Shown here one piece after another: positions 1 through 9,381 of a stretch of 12,206 nucleotides of DNA. This DNA comes from an uncultured Eubacteriales bacterium. Its GTDB lineage: Bacteria; Bacillota; Clostridia; Christensenellales; CAG-138. Below the pieces are notes generated by a model. The model saw only the letters and a program-made list of their open reading frames with translations. It did no database searches and was not told the DNA's origin. The stretch's first letter is position 1. Every line of letters starts with the position of its first letter. Position numbers and translations under genes: made by a program. The DNA lies in assembly GCA_900543475.1 (NCBI GenBank), contig UQRU01000057.1, positions 1-12,206 of the forward strand, read 5' to 3'.

Positions 1-122
1 TGGGCCCGGGTTTTGGGGGGTCTTTGCGCCCCCCGCCGCCCCCCCGGGGACGCAGCGCTTCCAGCCTCCCCCCGTCTAAACCGGGGCCGCCCCCGCTAGG
101 GACGCTTAGGGTTCCCCGCGGC
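1..122. repeat. GC-rich left-end repeat copy and gene-free flank
   Basis: No gene is visible here. The minus strand at 34-57 reads CGCTGCG, then T, then CCCC, seven G and CGGCG. This nearly equals 11996-12018 at the other end (CGCTACG, CCCC, seven G, CGGCG), with one substitution and one extra base, in inverted orientation. Beyond it both ends share GCAAAG and CCAAAAC words. Next to hemZ, GGCCGC (85-90) and GCGGCC (118-123, reaching one base into the hemZ stop codon) form an inverted repeat that could close a hairpin, but no T-run follows, so I do not call it a terminator. The most likely reading is a copy of a dispersed GC-rich intergenic repeat at which the assembly stopped. Confidence 0.55.
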
Positions 123-1607
123 CTATTCCAGGCCGAACAGGCTGCGCTTTTGCTGGTTCACGGTGGCTAGCTTGGCGATATAGGTTTCGATGTCCTTGGG
201 ATTGGGGATCCGTTCCACCCGGCGCTCCCCGCCAAAGATGCGCTTGCTCATGGCCCCGGCCCCGTGGGCCAGAATGGAGGTGGTCTCCTCCATCATATCC
301 ACATTGTATAGGCAAATGGCCCCGGGCTTGGCATAGCCCACGTTTTCCAAATTTCCCCGCATATACTTTTGCCGATACATATAGTAGGGGATCAGGCCCA
401 TCCGGGCAGCCGTCAAACGGCCCATGCCCACCATCTGCTCCACCGTCTGAGGAGCTGGCAGGGGGTATTCCGCCAAATGGGCTTTCAAGCCGGAGGAACG
501 CTTGATGGCCAAGGTGTGCACCGTCAGGTTTTCCGGGGCCATGCGTTGGATCTCCTCCAGGGTGCGGGCCATATCCGCAACGCCCTCCCCGGGCAGACCG
601 GCGATCAGGTCCATATTGATGCTAGCAAATCCGATTTCCCGAGCCATGGCATAACAGGCCCGGATATCCGCCGGGGTGTGCTGGCGTCCAATGCGGACGA
701 GGGTTTTCTCGTTCATGGTTTGGGGATTGATGGAGATCCGACCCACGCCCAGATCCCGCATCAGGGTCAACTTTTCCCGGGTGATGGTATCCGGCCTTCC
801 CGCCTCCACCGTCAGCTCCCTGCCGTAGCCGCCATAGGCGTCTAGGGCGCATTCCAGCACCTGGGCCAGCTCGTCCCGGGTCAATACGGTAGGGGTACCC
901 CCGCCCACATACATAGCCCGCAGGGTATAGCCTGCCTCCCGCATCAAGGCGGCCCCCATGCGGATATCCGTCTGCAAGGCGGTCAAATAGGCCGCCATAT
1001 CGGTTTTGGGGCCCCGGACCTGGCTCAGAAAGGAGCAATAAAGGCACCGGGTGGCGCAAAAGGGGATGCCGATGTATACGTCCAGATCCCTGGGCGTCTG
1101 CTCCCGCAGCACCGGGGCCTGGGCGGCGTTGATCTCCGCGCACAGCCGCAGCTTGTCCAGGGATACATCGAATTCCTCCTGCATGATCCGCTTGGCTTCC
1201 TCGGGGCCCTCCCCCTCCACCAGTTCCCGAAGCAGCCGGGTGGGCCGGATGCCCGTCAGGGAGCCCCAGGGCAGTTTGGCTTCCGGAAAGAGCCTGCACA
1301 GCGCCCGGAACATGGCGATCTTCACGCAGCGTTTTTCATACCGCTTTTGCACCAGTTCGTTGCCCGCCACCGGGGGATGGACATAAGTATATTCCGCCTG
1401 GCGCAAGCTGCCCTCCTGCATGTAGGCGGCCTTGGCATGGGCCTGCCAGGTCTCCCCCAGTTCCAAGATCACGCTGGCTTCCCCCTCCCCCGGAGCCAGG
1501 GGCCCGGTCTCCTCCAGGGGGAGCACCTCAGGATCTGGGAAAAACAGCCGGATCTCCTCGGCGATGTCGTTGAAAAACCCAGGCCGGTTGGTATAGAGCC
1601 TTACCAT
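123..1607 (-). CDS. hemZ: HemZ-type radical SAM protein (coproporphyrinogen dehydrogenase family)
   Basis: A 494-residue radical SAM enzyme. HemZ proteins are annotated as oxygen-independent coproporphyrinogen III dehydrogenases of porphyrin synthesis. They are close to HemW, a heme chaperone, so the true reaction is unproven. The cluster-binding motif CATRCLYC supplies Cys184, Cys188 and Cys191 (CX3CX2C), followed by SF. The glycine-rich GGGTPT that typifies this branch lies at 235-240. The roughly 170 residues before the motif form the N-terminal extension that separates HemZ from shorter HemW proteins. The ATG overlaps the end of the MBL gene by 7 bases (ATGGTAA), pointing to translational coupling. 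This is the last gene of the rel-dtd-MBL-hemZ group. In Clostridia hisS often follows, but the contig ends first. Family assignment is firm; substrate is not. Confidence 0.9.
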   Translation of the reverse strand: MVRLYTNRPGFFNDIAEEIRLFFPDPEVLPLEETGPLAPGEGEASVILELGETWQAHAKAAYMQEGSLRQAEYTYVHPPVAGNELVQKRYEKRCVKIAMFRALCRLFPEAKLPWGSLTGIRPTRLLRELVEGEGPEEAKRIMQEEFDVSLDKLRLCAEINAAQAPVLREQTPRDLDVYIGIPFCATRCLYCSFLSQVRGPKTDMAAYLTALQTDIRMGAALMREAGYTLRAMYVGGGTPTVLTRDELAQVLECALDAYGGYGRELTVEAGRPDTITREKLTLMRDLGVGRISINPQTMNEKTLVRIGRQHTPADIRACYAMAREIGFASINMDLIAGLPGEGVADMARTLEEIQRMAPENLTVHTLAIKRSSGLKAHLAEYPLPAPQTVEQMVGMGRLTAARMGLIPYYMYRQKYMRGNLENVGYAKPGAICLYNVDMMEETTSILAHGAGAMSKRIFGGERRVERIPNPKDIETYIAKLATVNQQKRSLFGLE

Positions 1608-2245
1608 TGGTCCGCCGCCAGCTTCATGTAAGGGTTGTAGCGCCGCTCATGCTCCAGCGTAGTGGCGCCGCCATGGCCGGGCAACAGCTTATAGTCCCCT
1701 TCCAGGTCAAACAATTCCCGCTGAATGGAAGCCTGTAGGGTAGCCGGGTTCCCGCCGGGCAAGTCGCAGCGGCCCACGTTCTCCTGGAAGATGGTATCCC
1801 CCACGAAGATCACCCGGTCGGGGGCATAGATGTAGCAGGTGCCTCCCAGGGTATGGCCGGGGGTGGCGGCTACCCGGAGGGGGATGCCCGCCGGGGCGAT
1901 CTGTTCGCCCCCTGAAAGCTCCACATCCGCCTGGCAGGGTTCCACGGGATAGATGCCCCGGCCCAGGCTGAAGGCGGGGTCGTGGAGGCCCACCGCATCC
2001 GGCTTGCCGATGTACACCTTGGCGCCGGCCTGCTGCAAGCGGGCCACCCCCAGGATGTGGTCATAATGGCAATGGGTCAGCAGCACCGCCTTACAGGTAA
2101 GGCCCCGCTCCTGCAAAAAGGGCAGCACCCGGGGCCGGATATCCGCCGGATCCACCACAAAGCATTCGCCTTCGTTGCCCCCGGATACCACATAGGTGTT
2201 GACCCCCATGGGGCCTGTATGAAGGCATTCAATATGTATGGTCAT
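1601..2245 (-). CDS. MBL-fold metallo-hydrolase (glyoxalase II-like)
   Basis: A 214-residue cytoplasmic metallo-beta-lactamase-fold hydrolase of the short, hydroxyacylglutathione-hydrolase-like group. The metal site is complete: HCHYDH at 58-63 (HxHxDH), His131 in PGHTLGG, Asp150 in VGDTIF and His191 in LPGHGG. It also has the GRCDLPGG segment (158-165) typical of small YcbL/YqgX-like members. The ATG is preceded by AAAGGA at about 8 bases. It lies 60 bp after dtd and overlaps hemZ by 7 bases, so it is probably cotranscribed with both. This gene is commonly found between dtd and hemZ in Clostridia. The substrate is unknown: it may hydrolyse a thioester of a low-molecular-weight thiol, but nothing in the sequence fixes this. 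Confidence 0.92.
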   Translation of the reverse strand: MTIHIECLHTGPMGVNTYVVSGGNEGECFVVDPADIRPRVLPFLQERGLTCKAVLLTHCHYDHILGVARLQQAGAKVYIGKPDAVGLHDPAFSLGRGIYPVEPCQADVELSGGEQIAPAGIPLRVAATPGHTLGGTCYIYAPDRVIFVGDTIFQENVGRCDLPGGNPATLQASIQRELFDLEGDYKLLPGHGGATTLEHERRYNPYMKLAADQW

Positions 2246-2305
2246 GGGTCATTTCCTTTCTATGGAGAATCAAGTTATCCCTTCGCGCCCCGCCATAAGG
2301 CAAGG

Positions 2306-2752
2306 TCAAAACAGCCGTTTGCTTTCCAATAGGATGGTCACCGGCCCATCGTTCACCAAAGCGACCTGCATTTCCGCCCCAAAGCGGCCGGTCTCCACCG
2401 GCACGGACTGGGACAGCCGCCGGATGGCGTATTCGTAAAGGGGGATGGCCTGTTCCGGCCGGGCGGCCTTGATGAAGCTGGGTCTGCGGCCATGGCGGGC
2501 GTCCCCGTAGAGGGTAAACTGGGAGATCAGCAGGATCGCCCCGTTCACATCCAGGATGCCCAGGTTCATCTTGCCCTGGTCATCCTCAAAGACCCGCAGG
2601 CCGATGATCTTATCGCAGATATAGTCTGCGTCCTGCTCCGTATCCACGTCCTCGATGCCCAGCAGCACCATATATCCCCGGCCGATCCGGCCCACAGTCT
2701 CCTGGCCGATGGTCACCTTTGCTTCTGAAACCCGTTGTATAACCGCTCGCAT
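2306..2752 (-). CDS. dtd: D-aminoacyl-tRNA deacylase
   Basis: A 148-residue DTD1-family enzyme of normal full length. It removes D-amino acids (and glycine mischarged on tRNA-Ala) from tRNA, protecting translation in the cytoplasm. Both family signatures are present: SQFT at 77-80 and NDGPVT at 134-139, whose Gly-Pro forms the cis-proline chiral selector at the dimer interface. The N-terminus [13 protein letters not shown] is characteristic. The start lies 3 bases after the rel stop with only a weak AAGG beside it, so initiation probably depends on ribosomes finishing rel. The rel-dtd pair is conserved across Firmicutes. Confidence 0.96.
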   Translation of the reverse strand: MRAVIQRVSEAKVTIGQETVGRIGRGYMVLLGIEDVDTEQDADYICDKIIGLRVFEDDQGKMNLGILDVNGAILLISQFTLYGDARHGRRPSFIKAARPEQAIPLYEYAIRRLSQSVPVETGRFGAEMQVALVNDGPVTILLESKRLF

Positions 2753-2755
2753 ACC

Positions 2756-5032
2756 TTATACGTTGATCCGGTAGACCCGGTTGACCCCCCGGATCTTGCC
2801 GATACTCTTGAGGATATTATCCAGCTGCTCCGCGCTCACCACGTCGAAGGAAAGCTGGACCCATACGATGTCGTTTTTGTCGGTTTTGGCGCTCATGGTC
2901 ACGATGGAGATGTTCATATTGGCCAGCACCTGGGATACCTCCATCAAAAGGCCGGTGCGCTCCTGGCCCTCCACCTGGATGGAGGCGGTATAGGAGCTCT
3001 TGGCGTCCCCGGCCCAGCGTGCCTCCACGATCCGGTCCGGGTCCAGCATCAGGTCCCCGATGTTGGGGCAATCCTTCCGGTGGATGGACACCCCCCGGCC
3101 CCGGGTCACATAGCCCAATATGTCGTCCCCAGGCAAGGGGCTGCAGCAGCGGGCAAAGCGCACCGCCATATCCGCGTTCCCCTGGACGATGACCCCGGCG
3201 TTGTGGCCGGATTTTTCCGGCGCCCGGCCGTCCCCGGCCTCCAGGCTTTCCAGCCGCTCCCGCAGGGCGGCCTCCCGCCGCTCCTTGCGCACCTGCTCCA
3301 ATAGCTTGTGGGTCACCTGGCCGGTGGTCACGCCCCCGTAGCCTACGGCCGCATAAATGTCCTCCGGCTCGTTCATGTTGAACCGCTTGAGCAGCTCCGC
3401 AAAATATTCGCTTTTTGCCGCCTCCGCAAAGGTATAGCCCTGGCGCTTGAGGGATTCGGCGATCATCTCCTTGCCCCGCTGGACGTTTTCCGCCCGGTTG
3501 GCCTTTTTGAACCACTGGCGGATCTTGGCCTTGGCCTGCTGGGTCTTGACGATCTTGAGCCAGTCCCGGCTGGGGGAGGCGTTGGGGGAGGTGATGATCT
3601 CCACCACGTCGTTGTTTTTCAGCTTGTAATCCAGCCGCACAATGGCGCCGTTCACCTTGGCGTGCTGGGTCTGGTTGCCCACGTTGGAATGGATCCGGTA
3701 GGCGAAATCCAAGGGGGTGCTGCCGGTGACCAGGTCGATGATCCGGCCCTGGGGGGTAAGCACATAGACGTAGTCGCTGAAGAAGTCCTTGCGGATGTTC
3801 TCCACAAACTCCCGGGTGGTATCGCTGTAGTTTTCCATCTCCAGGGCTTCCCGCAGCCAGGCCAGCTTGCTGTCCAGGTCGTCTTGGGAGCCCCGGCCCT
3901 CCTTGTACATCCAGTGGGCCGCGATGCCGTATTCCGCCGCCCGGTGCATTTCATGGGTGCGGATCTGCACCTCGAAGGGCATCCCGCTCCCCTCCCCGGA
4001 AAACAGGGTGGTATGGATGGAGCGGTACATATTGGTTTTAGGCATGGCGATATAGTCCTTAAACCGCCCCGGCACCGGCCGCCACAGGCTGTGGATCAAA
4101 CCCAGGGCCGCATAGCAGTCCTTCACCGTATTCACGATGACCCGCACGGCGATCAGGTCGTAGATCTCCTCCAGCTCCTTGTTTTGCTTGACCAGCTTTT
4201 TGTAGATGCTGTACAAATGCTTTGGCCGGCCGCTGACCTGGGCCTCGATCCCGGAGGCGGCCAGCTGCTCCTCCACGGTGGCGATCACCGTGTTCAGGGT
4301 GCGCATGTGCTCTGCCTGCTGGGGGGCGATGGCGCTCTTGAGCTTACGGTATTCCTCCGGCCAGATGTACATAAAGCACAGGTCTTCCAGCTCGCACTTG
4401 ATGGCACCCATGCCGAACCGATGGGCCAAGGGCGCGTAGACCTCCAGGGTCTCCTTGGCCTTGCGGATGCGCTTTTCCTCGCAGCAATATTCCAGGGTGC
4501 GCATATTGTGGAGCCGGTCCGCCAGCTTGATGATCACCACCCGCACGTCCTTGGCGATGGCCAGGAACATCTTGCGCAGGTTCTCCGCCTGGGCTTCCTC
4601 CCGGGTCACCAGCTCACGGTTACCGGTCTTGGTCAACTTGGTGACCCCGTCCACCATCTCGGCGATGTCCTTGCCGAACAGGTTGGCCAGCTTCTGGGCG
4701 TCCACGTCCTTGCCGTCCTCGATCACATCGTGGAGCAGCCCGGCGATCACCGTATGGCTGTCCATGCCCATTTCGCTGAGCATGATGGCTACCTGCTCCG
4801 GATGGATGTAATAGGGCTCCCCGCTTTCCCGCTTCTGATCCGCGTGGGTCTGCTTGGCAAAGTCGATGGCCTTTTGCAGCAGCTCCATCTCCCCGGGGGT
4901 GAACTTGGGTGCGCAGGCTTTTATGAGGGCGTCCTGACCATCTCCCTGTTCTACCGTTGCCGGTAGGGCAGGGACAGGTTCCGCGATGGCAAGCTCCAGA
5001 CGCTCCTTTTCTTTTTGTTCCATTTGCTCCAT
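2756..5032 (-). CDS. rel: Bifunctional (p)ppGpp synthetase/hydrolase (Rel)
   Basis: A 758-residue long RelA/SpoT homologue, usual length for Firmicutes, making and degrading the alarmone (p)ppGpp. Domains in order: HD hydrolase (about 45-200) with intact His77, His101-Asp102 and Asp172; synthetase (about 220-380); TGS (about 422-482); helical and zinc-finger region with Cys629-Cys630, His651 and Cys655; C-terminal ACT (about 685-757). The synthetase carries RFKD at 323-326, the RXKD form of bifunctional Rel rather than the EXDD of synthetase-only RelA. With an intact HD site, both activities are expected. The first about 40 residues before the HD fold are charged and poorly conserved. I chose the ATG at 5032 because AGGAGG sits 7 bases upstream; a GTG two codons earlier would almost touch that site. 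rel follows the terminator after apt and leads into dtd. Confidence 0.97.
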   Translation of the reverse strand: MEQMEQKEKERLELAIAEPVPALPATVEQGDGQDALIKACAPKFTPGEMELLQKAIDFAKQTHADQKRESGEPYYIHPEQVAIMLSEMGMDSHTVIAGLLHDVIEDGKDVDAQKLANLFGKDIAEMVDGVTKLTKTGNRELVTREEAQAENLRKMFLAIAKDVRVVIIKLADRLHNMRTLEYCCEEKRIRKAKETLEVYAPLAHRFGMGAIKCELEDLCFMYIWPEEYRKLKSAIAPQQAEHMRTLNTVIATVEEQLAASGIEAQVSGRPKHLYSIYKKLVKQNKELEEIYDLIAVRVIVNTVKDCYAALGLIHSLWRPVPGRFKDYIAMPKTNMYRSIHTTLFSGEGSGMPFEVQIRTHEMHRAAEYGIAAHWMYKEGRGSQDDLDSKLAWLREALEMENYSDTTREFVENIRKDFFSDYVYVLTPQGRIIDLVTGSTPLDFAYRIHSNVGNQTQHAKVNGAIVRLDYKLKNNDVVEIITSPNASPSRDWLKIVKTQQAKAKIRQWFKKANRAENVQRGKEMIAESLKRQGYTFAEAAKSEYFAELLKRFNMNEPEDIYAAVGYGGVTTGQVTHKLLEQVRKERREAALRERLESLEAGDGRAPEKSGHNAGVIVQGNADMAVRFARCCSPLPGDDILGYVTRGRGVSIHRKDCPNIGDLMLDPDRIVEARWAGDAKSSYTASIQVEGQERTGLLMEVSQVLANMNISIVTMSAKTDKNDIVWVQLSFDVVSAEQLDNILKSIGKIRGVNRVYRINV

Positions 5033-5039
5033 GCCCACA

Positions 5040-5045
5040 CCTCCT
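5040..5045 (-). promoter_or_regulatory. Ribosome-binding site that fixes the rel start
   Basis: A perfect AGGAGG lies 7 bases before the ATG at 5032. The in-frame GTG at 5038 would leave about one base of spacing and is excluded. The 5046-5090 stretch upstream holds the palindrome TCCCGCGGGA (5054-5063). I see no convincing promoter there, only weak TTGTAT and TATAGA words. Confidence 0.85.
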
Positions 5046-5090
5046 AAAAAACATCCCGCGGGAATAAGCGCAATTCTCTATAAATACAAC

Positions 5091-5126
5091 GGGAGAGACC
5101 AGCGGTAATGGCCGCTGATCTCTCCC
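5091..5126 (-). terminator. Intrinsic terminator after apt
   Basis: A 15-bp stem: GGGAGAGATCAGCGG pairs with CCGCTGGTCTCTCCC with a single G-U wobble, and a 6-base loop (CCATTA). The minus-strand sequence after it, GTTGTATTTATAG, is only moderately T-rich. It lies 10 bp after the apt stop and would end the SCIFF-maturase-recJ-apt transcript. Because it is also about 60 bp before rel, it separates rel as its own unit or meters read-through. Confidence 0.8.
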
Positions 5127-5136
5127 CCAATGCCTG

Positions 5137-5649
5137 TCAATAGCTGACCGCTGCGTCCACGTCGTAATCCTGCAGCAGTGTTCGGCCACCCAGGTCGGAA
5201 AGCTCGATGGCAAATCGGGCGGCTACCACCTGTCCCCCCGCCTGTTCCACCAAGCGTATGGTGGCAAGGGCCGTACCGCCGGTAGCCAAAAGGTCGTCCA
5301 CGACCAATACCCGCTGGCCGGGCTGGATGGAATCCGTATGGATCTCCAGGGCGTCGGTGCCATATTCCAAGGCATACTCGTGGCGGATGGTATCGCAGGG
5401 CAGCTTGCCGGGCTTACGGGCCAATACAAAGCCAGCGCCCAAGGCATAAGCCAGGGCAGACCCCAGCACAAAGCCCCGGGCTTCCGGGCCCACCACCAAA
5501 TCCACCTGTTTGCCGCCCAGGCTCTCCACAATGCCGTCGATCAATTGCCGGTAGGCAGCGGGATCTTTAAACAGGGTTGTTACGTCCCGAAAGAGGATGC
5601 CCTCTTTGGGGAAATCCGGGATGGTACGAATGGTATCCTTAAGATCCAT
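5137..5649 (-). CDS. apt: Adenine phosphoribosyltransferase
   Basis: A 170-residue cytoplasmic purine-salvage enzyme converting adenine and PRPP to AMP and pyrophosphate. The PRPP-binding signature [13 protein letters not shown] is at 114-126. The N-terminal [15 protein letters not shown] (10-24) and GPEARGF (54-60) are hallmarks of bacterial Apt. I start it at the ATG at 5649, preceded by AGGAGG at about 6 bases and giving the standard MDLKD start. An in-frame ATG 19 codons upstream would overlap recJ and adds non-family residues. It follows recJ by 19 bp in the conserved recJ-apt-rel order. Confidence 0.97.
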   Translation of the reverse strand: MDLKDTIRTIPDFPKEGILFRDVTTLFKDPAAYRQLIDGIVESLGGKQVDLVVGPEARGFVLGSALAYALGAGFVLARKPGKLPCDTIRHEYALEYGTDALEIHTDSIQPGQRVLVVDDLLATGGTALATIRLVEQAGGQVVAARFAIELSDLGGRTLLQDYDVDAAVSY

Positions 5650-5668
5650 GGTTTTCCTCCTGCTGATA

Positions 5669-8044
5669 TTACTGGGGTAACGCGGCAATGGCCGCATACA
5701 GCTCACTTTCCATCAAATCCCGTTGGGCTGGGGCTGGAACAGGCACGATGCCCTGATCCGCCTTTGCAAAGCCCAGCTCTAGCATGATGTCCACCGCCAG
5801 GCAGGCCATATACCGAGGTTTTTGGGCCAGGGCGCTCAGGTGATCCGCCAACTCCTCCCGGCTATAGAACCGCCGGGCGCTCCCCCGGAAGATGCGATAA
5901 AACCCCGCCATATCCTCCCGGGTAAAGGACAAGGCTGGCAGAGGCAGGGCAGGGCCGCACAGGATCTCGCTATCAGGCGAAAGGGCCCGGAGCTTCTCCA
6001 CCACCCCCTGGCGGGCGCCGTCGTAGCACACCACCCGCCGATAGCGGCGGATGTCCAGCTGCGCCAGGATGGGAGCCAGCACCACCCCTCCATAGGCGCA
6101 GGGGCCGGACTGGTTTTTGTAAAAATCCACATCCACCCAGCCGAACAGATCCCTTTCCCCCAGCAGGGTCAAAAGCCGTTGGGCCCCTTGCTGGGTAGCG
6201 CACAAGGCCAGGGTGCCGTTTGCCCGTTTCCACTGTTCTTCCAGATAGGCGTCCAAGCCTTCTGTCACATCATGGACACATCCTTTATTATACAAAATAT
6301 TCTGGGAAAATGCATCCACAAATTTCTCTGTCCGCTGGTTCAAATAGCCCGTCGGGTCTTGGATCTCACCGCCCCGCAGCACCTCCGCCCGCAATTGCAG
6401 CAGGCGCTGGCCGTTCCAATCGTTTCGCTGGGGGGTGTAGATCATATCGCAGCGTTCCTGCTGGAGCAGGGCGTCAAACCGGTGGCCCATGCCCCAGGCC
6501 ACCACTTCCCCGTAGCTGTCCCCCTGCACGGCAACGGCCTTCAGGTGGTTGCCGTTTTCCCCGATCCTGCGCACGTTCCGCAGCAGTACTCCGTCCGTGC
6601 GAAAAGCAGGCTCCGGATTCCCCTCCCCGAAGGGCTCCAGCCGGGACAGTTCCTCCGCCAGGGCCAAGGATAACTCCCCCAAGCCCACCGTCTCCTCATA
6701 CTGGGCGCAGGGGATGAACCGCTCCCAGGGCTCCCCGGCCTGCAAAGCCGTCTCCACCCCCTTGACCAGGGCTGGAAAGCATTCCGCCGGCAGGGACGCC
6801 CCCGCCGCATAGGCGTGGCCACCAAAGCGGGTAAATAGCCCCTCATTGGCCACCAAGGCCTTATAAATATCCACCCCCGGGATGGACCTGGCCGACCCGG
6901 TCAGCAGCCCGTCCCGCAGGGCAAACAGCATGGTGGGCCGCCAATATCGCTCCGCCACCCGGGCGGCGGCAATGCCGATGACTCCCGGGTTCCAATCGGG
7001 GCTTTGCAGCAGGATGCTGCGCTGGTCCGTCAGGTCCTGCGCCTGCAGCATCCGTTCCACATCCTGTAAGATAGCGTTTTCCTCCGCCTTCCGCTGGCTG
7101 TTGAGCTTGTCCAAGGCCTCCGCCATCTCCGCCGCCCAGGCTTTATCCCGGGTGCGCAGCAGCTCCACGCACTGGCCCGCATCCTCCAGCCGGCCCGCCG
7201 CGTTCAGCCGGGGGGCGAACCGGAAGGCCAGATCCCGGGCGGTCAACCGGCTGCCCTTGGGGTTTGCCACCCGGTTCAACGCCTGCAGGCCCACGCAGCA
7301 TTCTCCCCGGTTCAGCGCCCCCAACCCCAGGGCCACCAAGGCCCGGTTTTCCCCGGTAAGGGGCATCACGTCCGCAGTGGTAGCCAGGGCTACCAGGGGC
7401 AAAAATCCCATTGCCCCCTCCTTCCCCAGCAGGGCGCAGGCCAGCTTATAAGCCGTGCCCGCCCCGCACAGATCCGGGTTGGGATAGGCATTCCCCGGCA
7501 GGGTATGGCACAGGATCGCCGCCGCATCCGGCAGGGTGTCCCCGCACAGATGGTGGTCCGTTACGATCACGTCCATCCCCAGCTCCCGGGCCAGGCGGAT
7601 CTCCTCCAGGGCCTTGATGCCGTTGTCCACCGTGAGGATCAATTGGGTGCCCGCCTTGGCCAGCTCCTCCACCGCGGCCAGGTTCATGCCATAGCCCTCC
7701 CGGTGCCGGGAGGGGACATGGTAAAAGGCCTGGGCCCCCAGCTGTTCCAGGGTCCCCAGCATGATGGCCGTGGCGCACACACCGTCCACATCGTAGTCCC
7801 CGTATACGCAGATCCGCTGCCCCTTTTCCGCCGCCTCCCGGAGCCGGGCCACGGCCTTGTCCATATCCCGGAACAAAAAGGGATCGTATAGCTGGGCCGC
7901 CGAGGGGTGCAAAAATGCCTCCATGGCCTCCCCCGTCCGGGCGCCCCGGGCATAGAGCATCCGGGCCAGCCGGGGGGAGATCCCCTGGGGAAGCTCCAGC
8001 TCCTTGGGCATGGGGGGACTGGGGAGTTTTTCAAAGCGCAGCAT
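5669..8044 (-). CDS. recJ: Single-stranded-DNA-specific 5'-3' exonuclease RecJ
   Basis: A 791-residue DHH-family nuclease, matching the long Firmicutes RecJ form. It degrades single-stranded DNA 5' to 3' in recombination and base-excision or mismatch repair, using manganese or magnesium. Seen motifs: DYDVDG (83-88), VTDHH with Asp163-His164-His165 (the DHH signature), [12 protein letters not shown] (274-285), and GGHAYAAG (408-415) of the DHHA1 domain. An OB-like part follows (about 450-560). The last about 230 residues are the poorly conserved C-terminal domain of Gram-positive RecJ. The ATG is 2 bp after the maturase stop with a weak ribosome site, so it is probably translationally coupled to the maturase gene. 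In Bacillus and many Clostridia secDF lies just upstream; here it does not. Confidence 0.96.
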   Translation of the reverse strand: MLRFEKLPSPPMPKELELPQGISPRLARMLYARGARTGEAMEAFLHPSAAQLYDPFLFRDMDKAVARLREAAEKGQRICVYGDYDVDGVCATAIMLGTLEQLGAQAFYHVPSRHREGYGMNLAAVEELAKAGTQLILTVDNGIKALEEIRLARELGMDVIVTDHHLCGDTLPDAAAILCHTLPGNAYPNPDLCGAGTAYKLACALLGKEGAMGFLPLVALATTADVMPLTGENRALVALGLGALNRGECCVGLQALNRVANPKGSRLTARDLAFRFAPRLNAAGRLEDAGQCVELLRTRDKAWAAEMAEALDKLNSQRKAEENAILQDVERMLQAQDLTDQRSILLQSPDWNPGVIGIAAARVAERYWRPTMLFALRDGLLTGSARSIPGVDIYKALVANEGLFTRFGGHAYAAGASLPAECFPALVKGVETALQAGEPWERFIPCAQYEETVGLGELSLALAEELSRLEPFGEGNPEPAFRTDGVLLRNVRRIGENGNHLKAVAVQGDSYGEVVAWGMGHRFDALLQQERCDMIYTPQRNDWNGQRLLQLRAEVLRGGEIQDPTGYLNQRTEKFVDAFSQNILYNKGCVHDVTEGLDAYLEEQWKRANGTLALCATQQGAQRLLTLLGERDLFGWVDVDFYKNQSGPCAYGGVVLAPILAQLDIRRYRRVVCYDGARQGVVEKLRALSPDSEILCGPALPLPALSFTREDMAGFYRIFRGSARRFYSREELADHLSALAQKPRYMACLAVDIMLELGFAKADQGIVPVPAPAQRDLMESELYAAIAALPQ

Positions 8045-8046
8045 GG

Positions 8047-9381
8047 CTATTCCATATGCTCCAAAGCGTAGATGCCCAGGGCCAGCTCTGTGCGCTTGCG
8101 CAAAAATTCGCAGGTGCGCTGGTACGGCTTATGAATATCCCCGTTATACAGATACGCGTTGGCCGCGCAGCCGCCGGAACAGAAATACTTGGCCCAGCAG
8201 CGCCGGCATTCCGGCTTATCCAGCAAGGTACAGCCTTGGAACAGATCCCGGATCCGAGTATCCAGCTCCCCTGTGATCACGCTACCCATCTTCATATCCT
8301 GATGACCCACAAATTGATGGCAAGGGTAAATATCCCCTTCCGGGGTCACCGCCACGTATTCCACCCCCGCCCCGCAGCCGGCGATCCGCTTTTTCAAGCA
8401 GGGACCCCCGGATAGATCCACCATAAAGTGGAAGAAATTCAACCAAGTCTCGGGCTTTTGCCGGCTTTCAAATACGTAATCCGCCAGGGTGTCGTACTCC
8501 TCCAATACCCTTTGCACGTGGGACTCCAAAATGGCGTAGGGGCTATCGTCCGGGAGCACCACCGGCTCCAGGGAAAGCTGTTCAAACCCCAGCGCCCTTA
8601 GATGCTTCACATCCTGGGTGAAATCCAAATTCTTCGCCGTAAAGGTGCCCCGGATGTAGTATTCCTTATCCCCCCGCCGGGCCACCAGCTTTTTCATATT
8701 GGCCAGGCACAGGTCGTAGGAACCCTTGCCGTTGGCGGTGGGCCGCATGGCGTCCTGCACCTGCGGCCGGCCGTCCAGGCTCAGCACGATGTTGTGCATC
8801 TCCTCGTTGAGGAAATCGATGATCTCGTCGGTCAGCCCCAGGCCATTGGTGGTGATGGTGAAATTGATCTGCTTATCAAAGCGTTTCTCCAGCTCCCGGC
8901 CATAACCCACCACCGCCCGGACGGTCTCCATATTCATCAGGGGTTCGCCCCCGAACAGGTCCACCTCCAGGTGCTTCCTATGGCCGGAATGGGCGATCAA
9001 AAAGTCCAGGGCTTTGCAAGCCACCGCCGGGGGCATCATGCCCCGGGGACCGTGGAATTCCCCCGTATCCGCAAAGCAGTAACGGCAGCGCAGGTTGCAA
9101 TCGTGGGCCACATGCAGGCACATGGACTTGATCACCTGCTCCCCCGTCTGGCCTTCGGGCGGCACGGGCTCCGGGGCGTCCATACTGCCCGCCGCCCGCA
9201 GCGCCTCCACTTCCTCCACGATCTCCCGGATCTGCCGCTCCGGATAGGGCAGGGCGTATACATCCCAGCCCTTTTCCAGGGCCTGCACCACCGCAAAGGC
9301 CGGCTCATCCACGCTGTGCAGCGCGCCGCTCTCCACGTCCAGGATCAGGTTATAGTCATGAAATCGAAATGCGTGTATCAA
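8047..9381 (-). CDS. scfB: SCIFF peptide radical SAM/SPASM maturase
   Basis: A 444-residue radical SAM-SPASM enzyme that installs a Cys-to-Thr thioether in the SCIFF precursor, giving a ranthipeptide (gamma-carbon thioether). Residues 1-80 correspond to the leader-binding RiPP recognition element. CNLRCRYC gives Cys95, Cys99 and Cys102 for the S-adenosylmethionine cluster. The SPASM region has Cys328, Cys336, Cys354, Cys384, Cys392, Cys395, Cys401, Cys405 and Cys424, enough for two auxiliary 4Fe-4S clusters. FGGEPL (143-148) is also typical. Start: TTG at 9381, with GAGG 7 bases upstream, yields MIHAFRFHDYN...LDV, which matches the family N-terminus; no suitable in-frame ATG exists nearby. 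It lies 254 bp after the precursor and 2 bp before recJ. The function is strongly supported by the adjacent precursor. Confidence 0.96.
   Translation of the reverse strand: MIHAFRFHDYNLILDVESGALHSVDEPAFAVVQALEKGWDVYALPYPERQIREIVEEVEALRAAGSMDAPEPVPPEGQTGEQVIKSMCLHVAHDCNLRCRYCFADTGEFHGPRGMMPPAVACKALDFLIAHSGHRKHLEVDLFGGEPLMNMETVRAVVGYGRELEKRFDKQINFTITTNGLGLTDEIIDFLNEEMHNIVLSLDGRPQVQDAMRPTANGKGSYDLCLANMKKLVARRGDKEYYIRGTFTAKNLDFTQDVKHLRALGFEQLSLEPVVLPDDSPYAILESHVQRVLEEYDTLADYVFESRQKPETWLNFFHFMVDLSGGPCLKKRIAGCGAGVEYVAVTPEGDIYPCHQFVGHQDMKMGSVITGELDTRIRDLFQGCTLLDKPECRRCWAKYFCSGGCAANAYLYNGDIHKPYQRTCEFLRKRTELALGIYALEHME

Noticed and set aside
85..123. Terminator for hemZ
   Set aside because: The GGCCGC/GCGGCC arms exist but the inner pairing is poor and there is no T-run.
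3308..4966. 552-codon plus-strand open frame
   Set aside because: Fully antisense to rel, rich in His/Leu/Gly/Val as expected of a GC-rich reverse frame, with no domain, and rel has all its catalytic motifs.
5650..5706. Upstream ATG extending Apt by 19 residues
   Set aside because: It overlaps recJ, has no ribosome site, and adds residues outside the Apt family, while the ATG at 5649 has AGGAGG.
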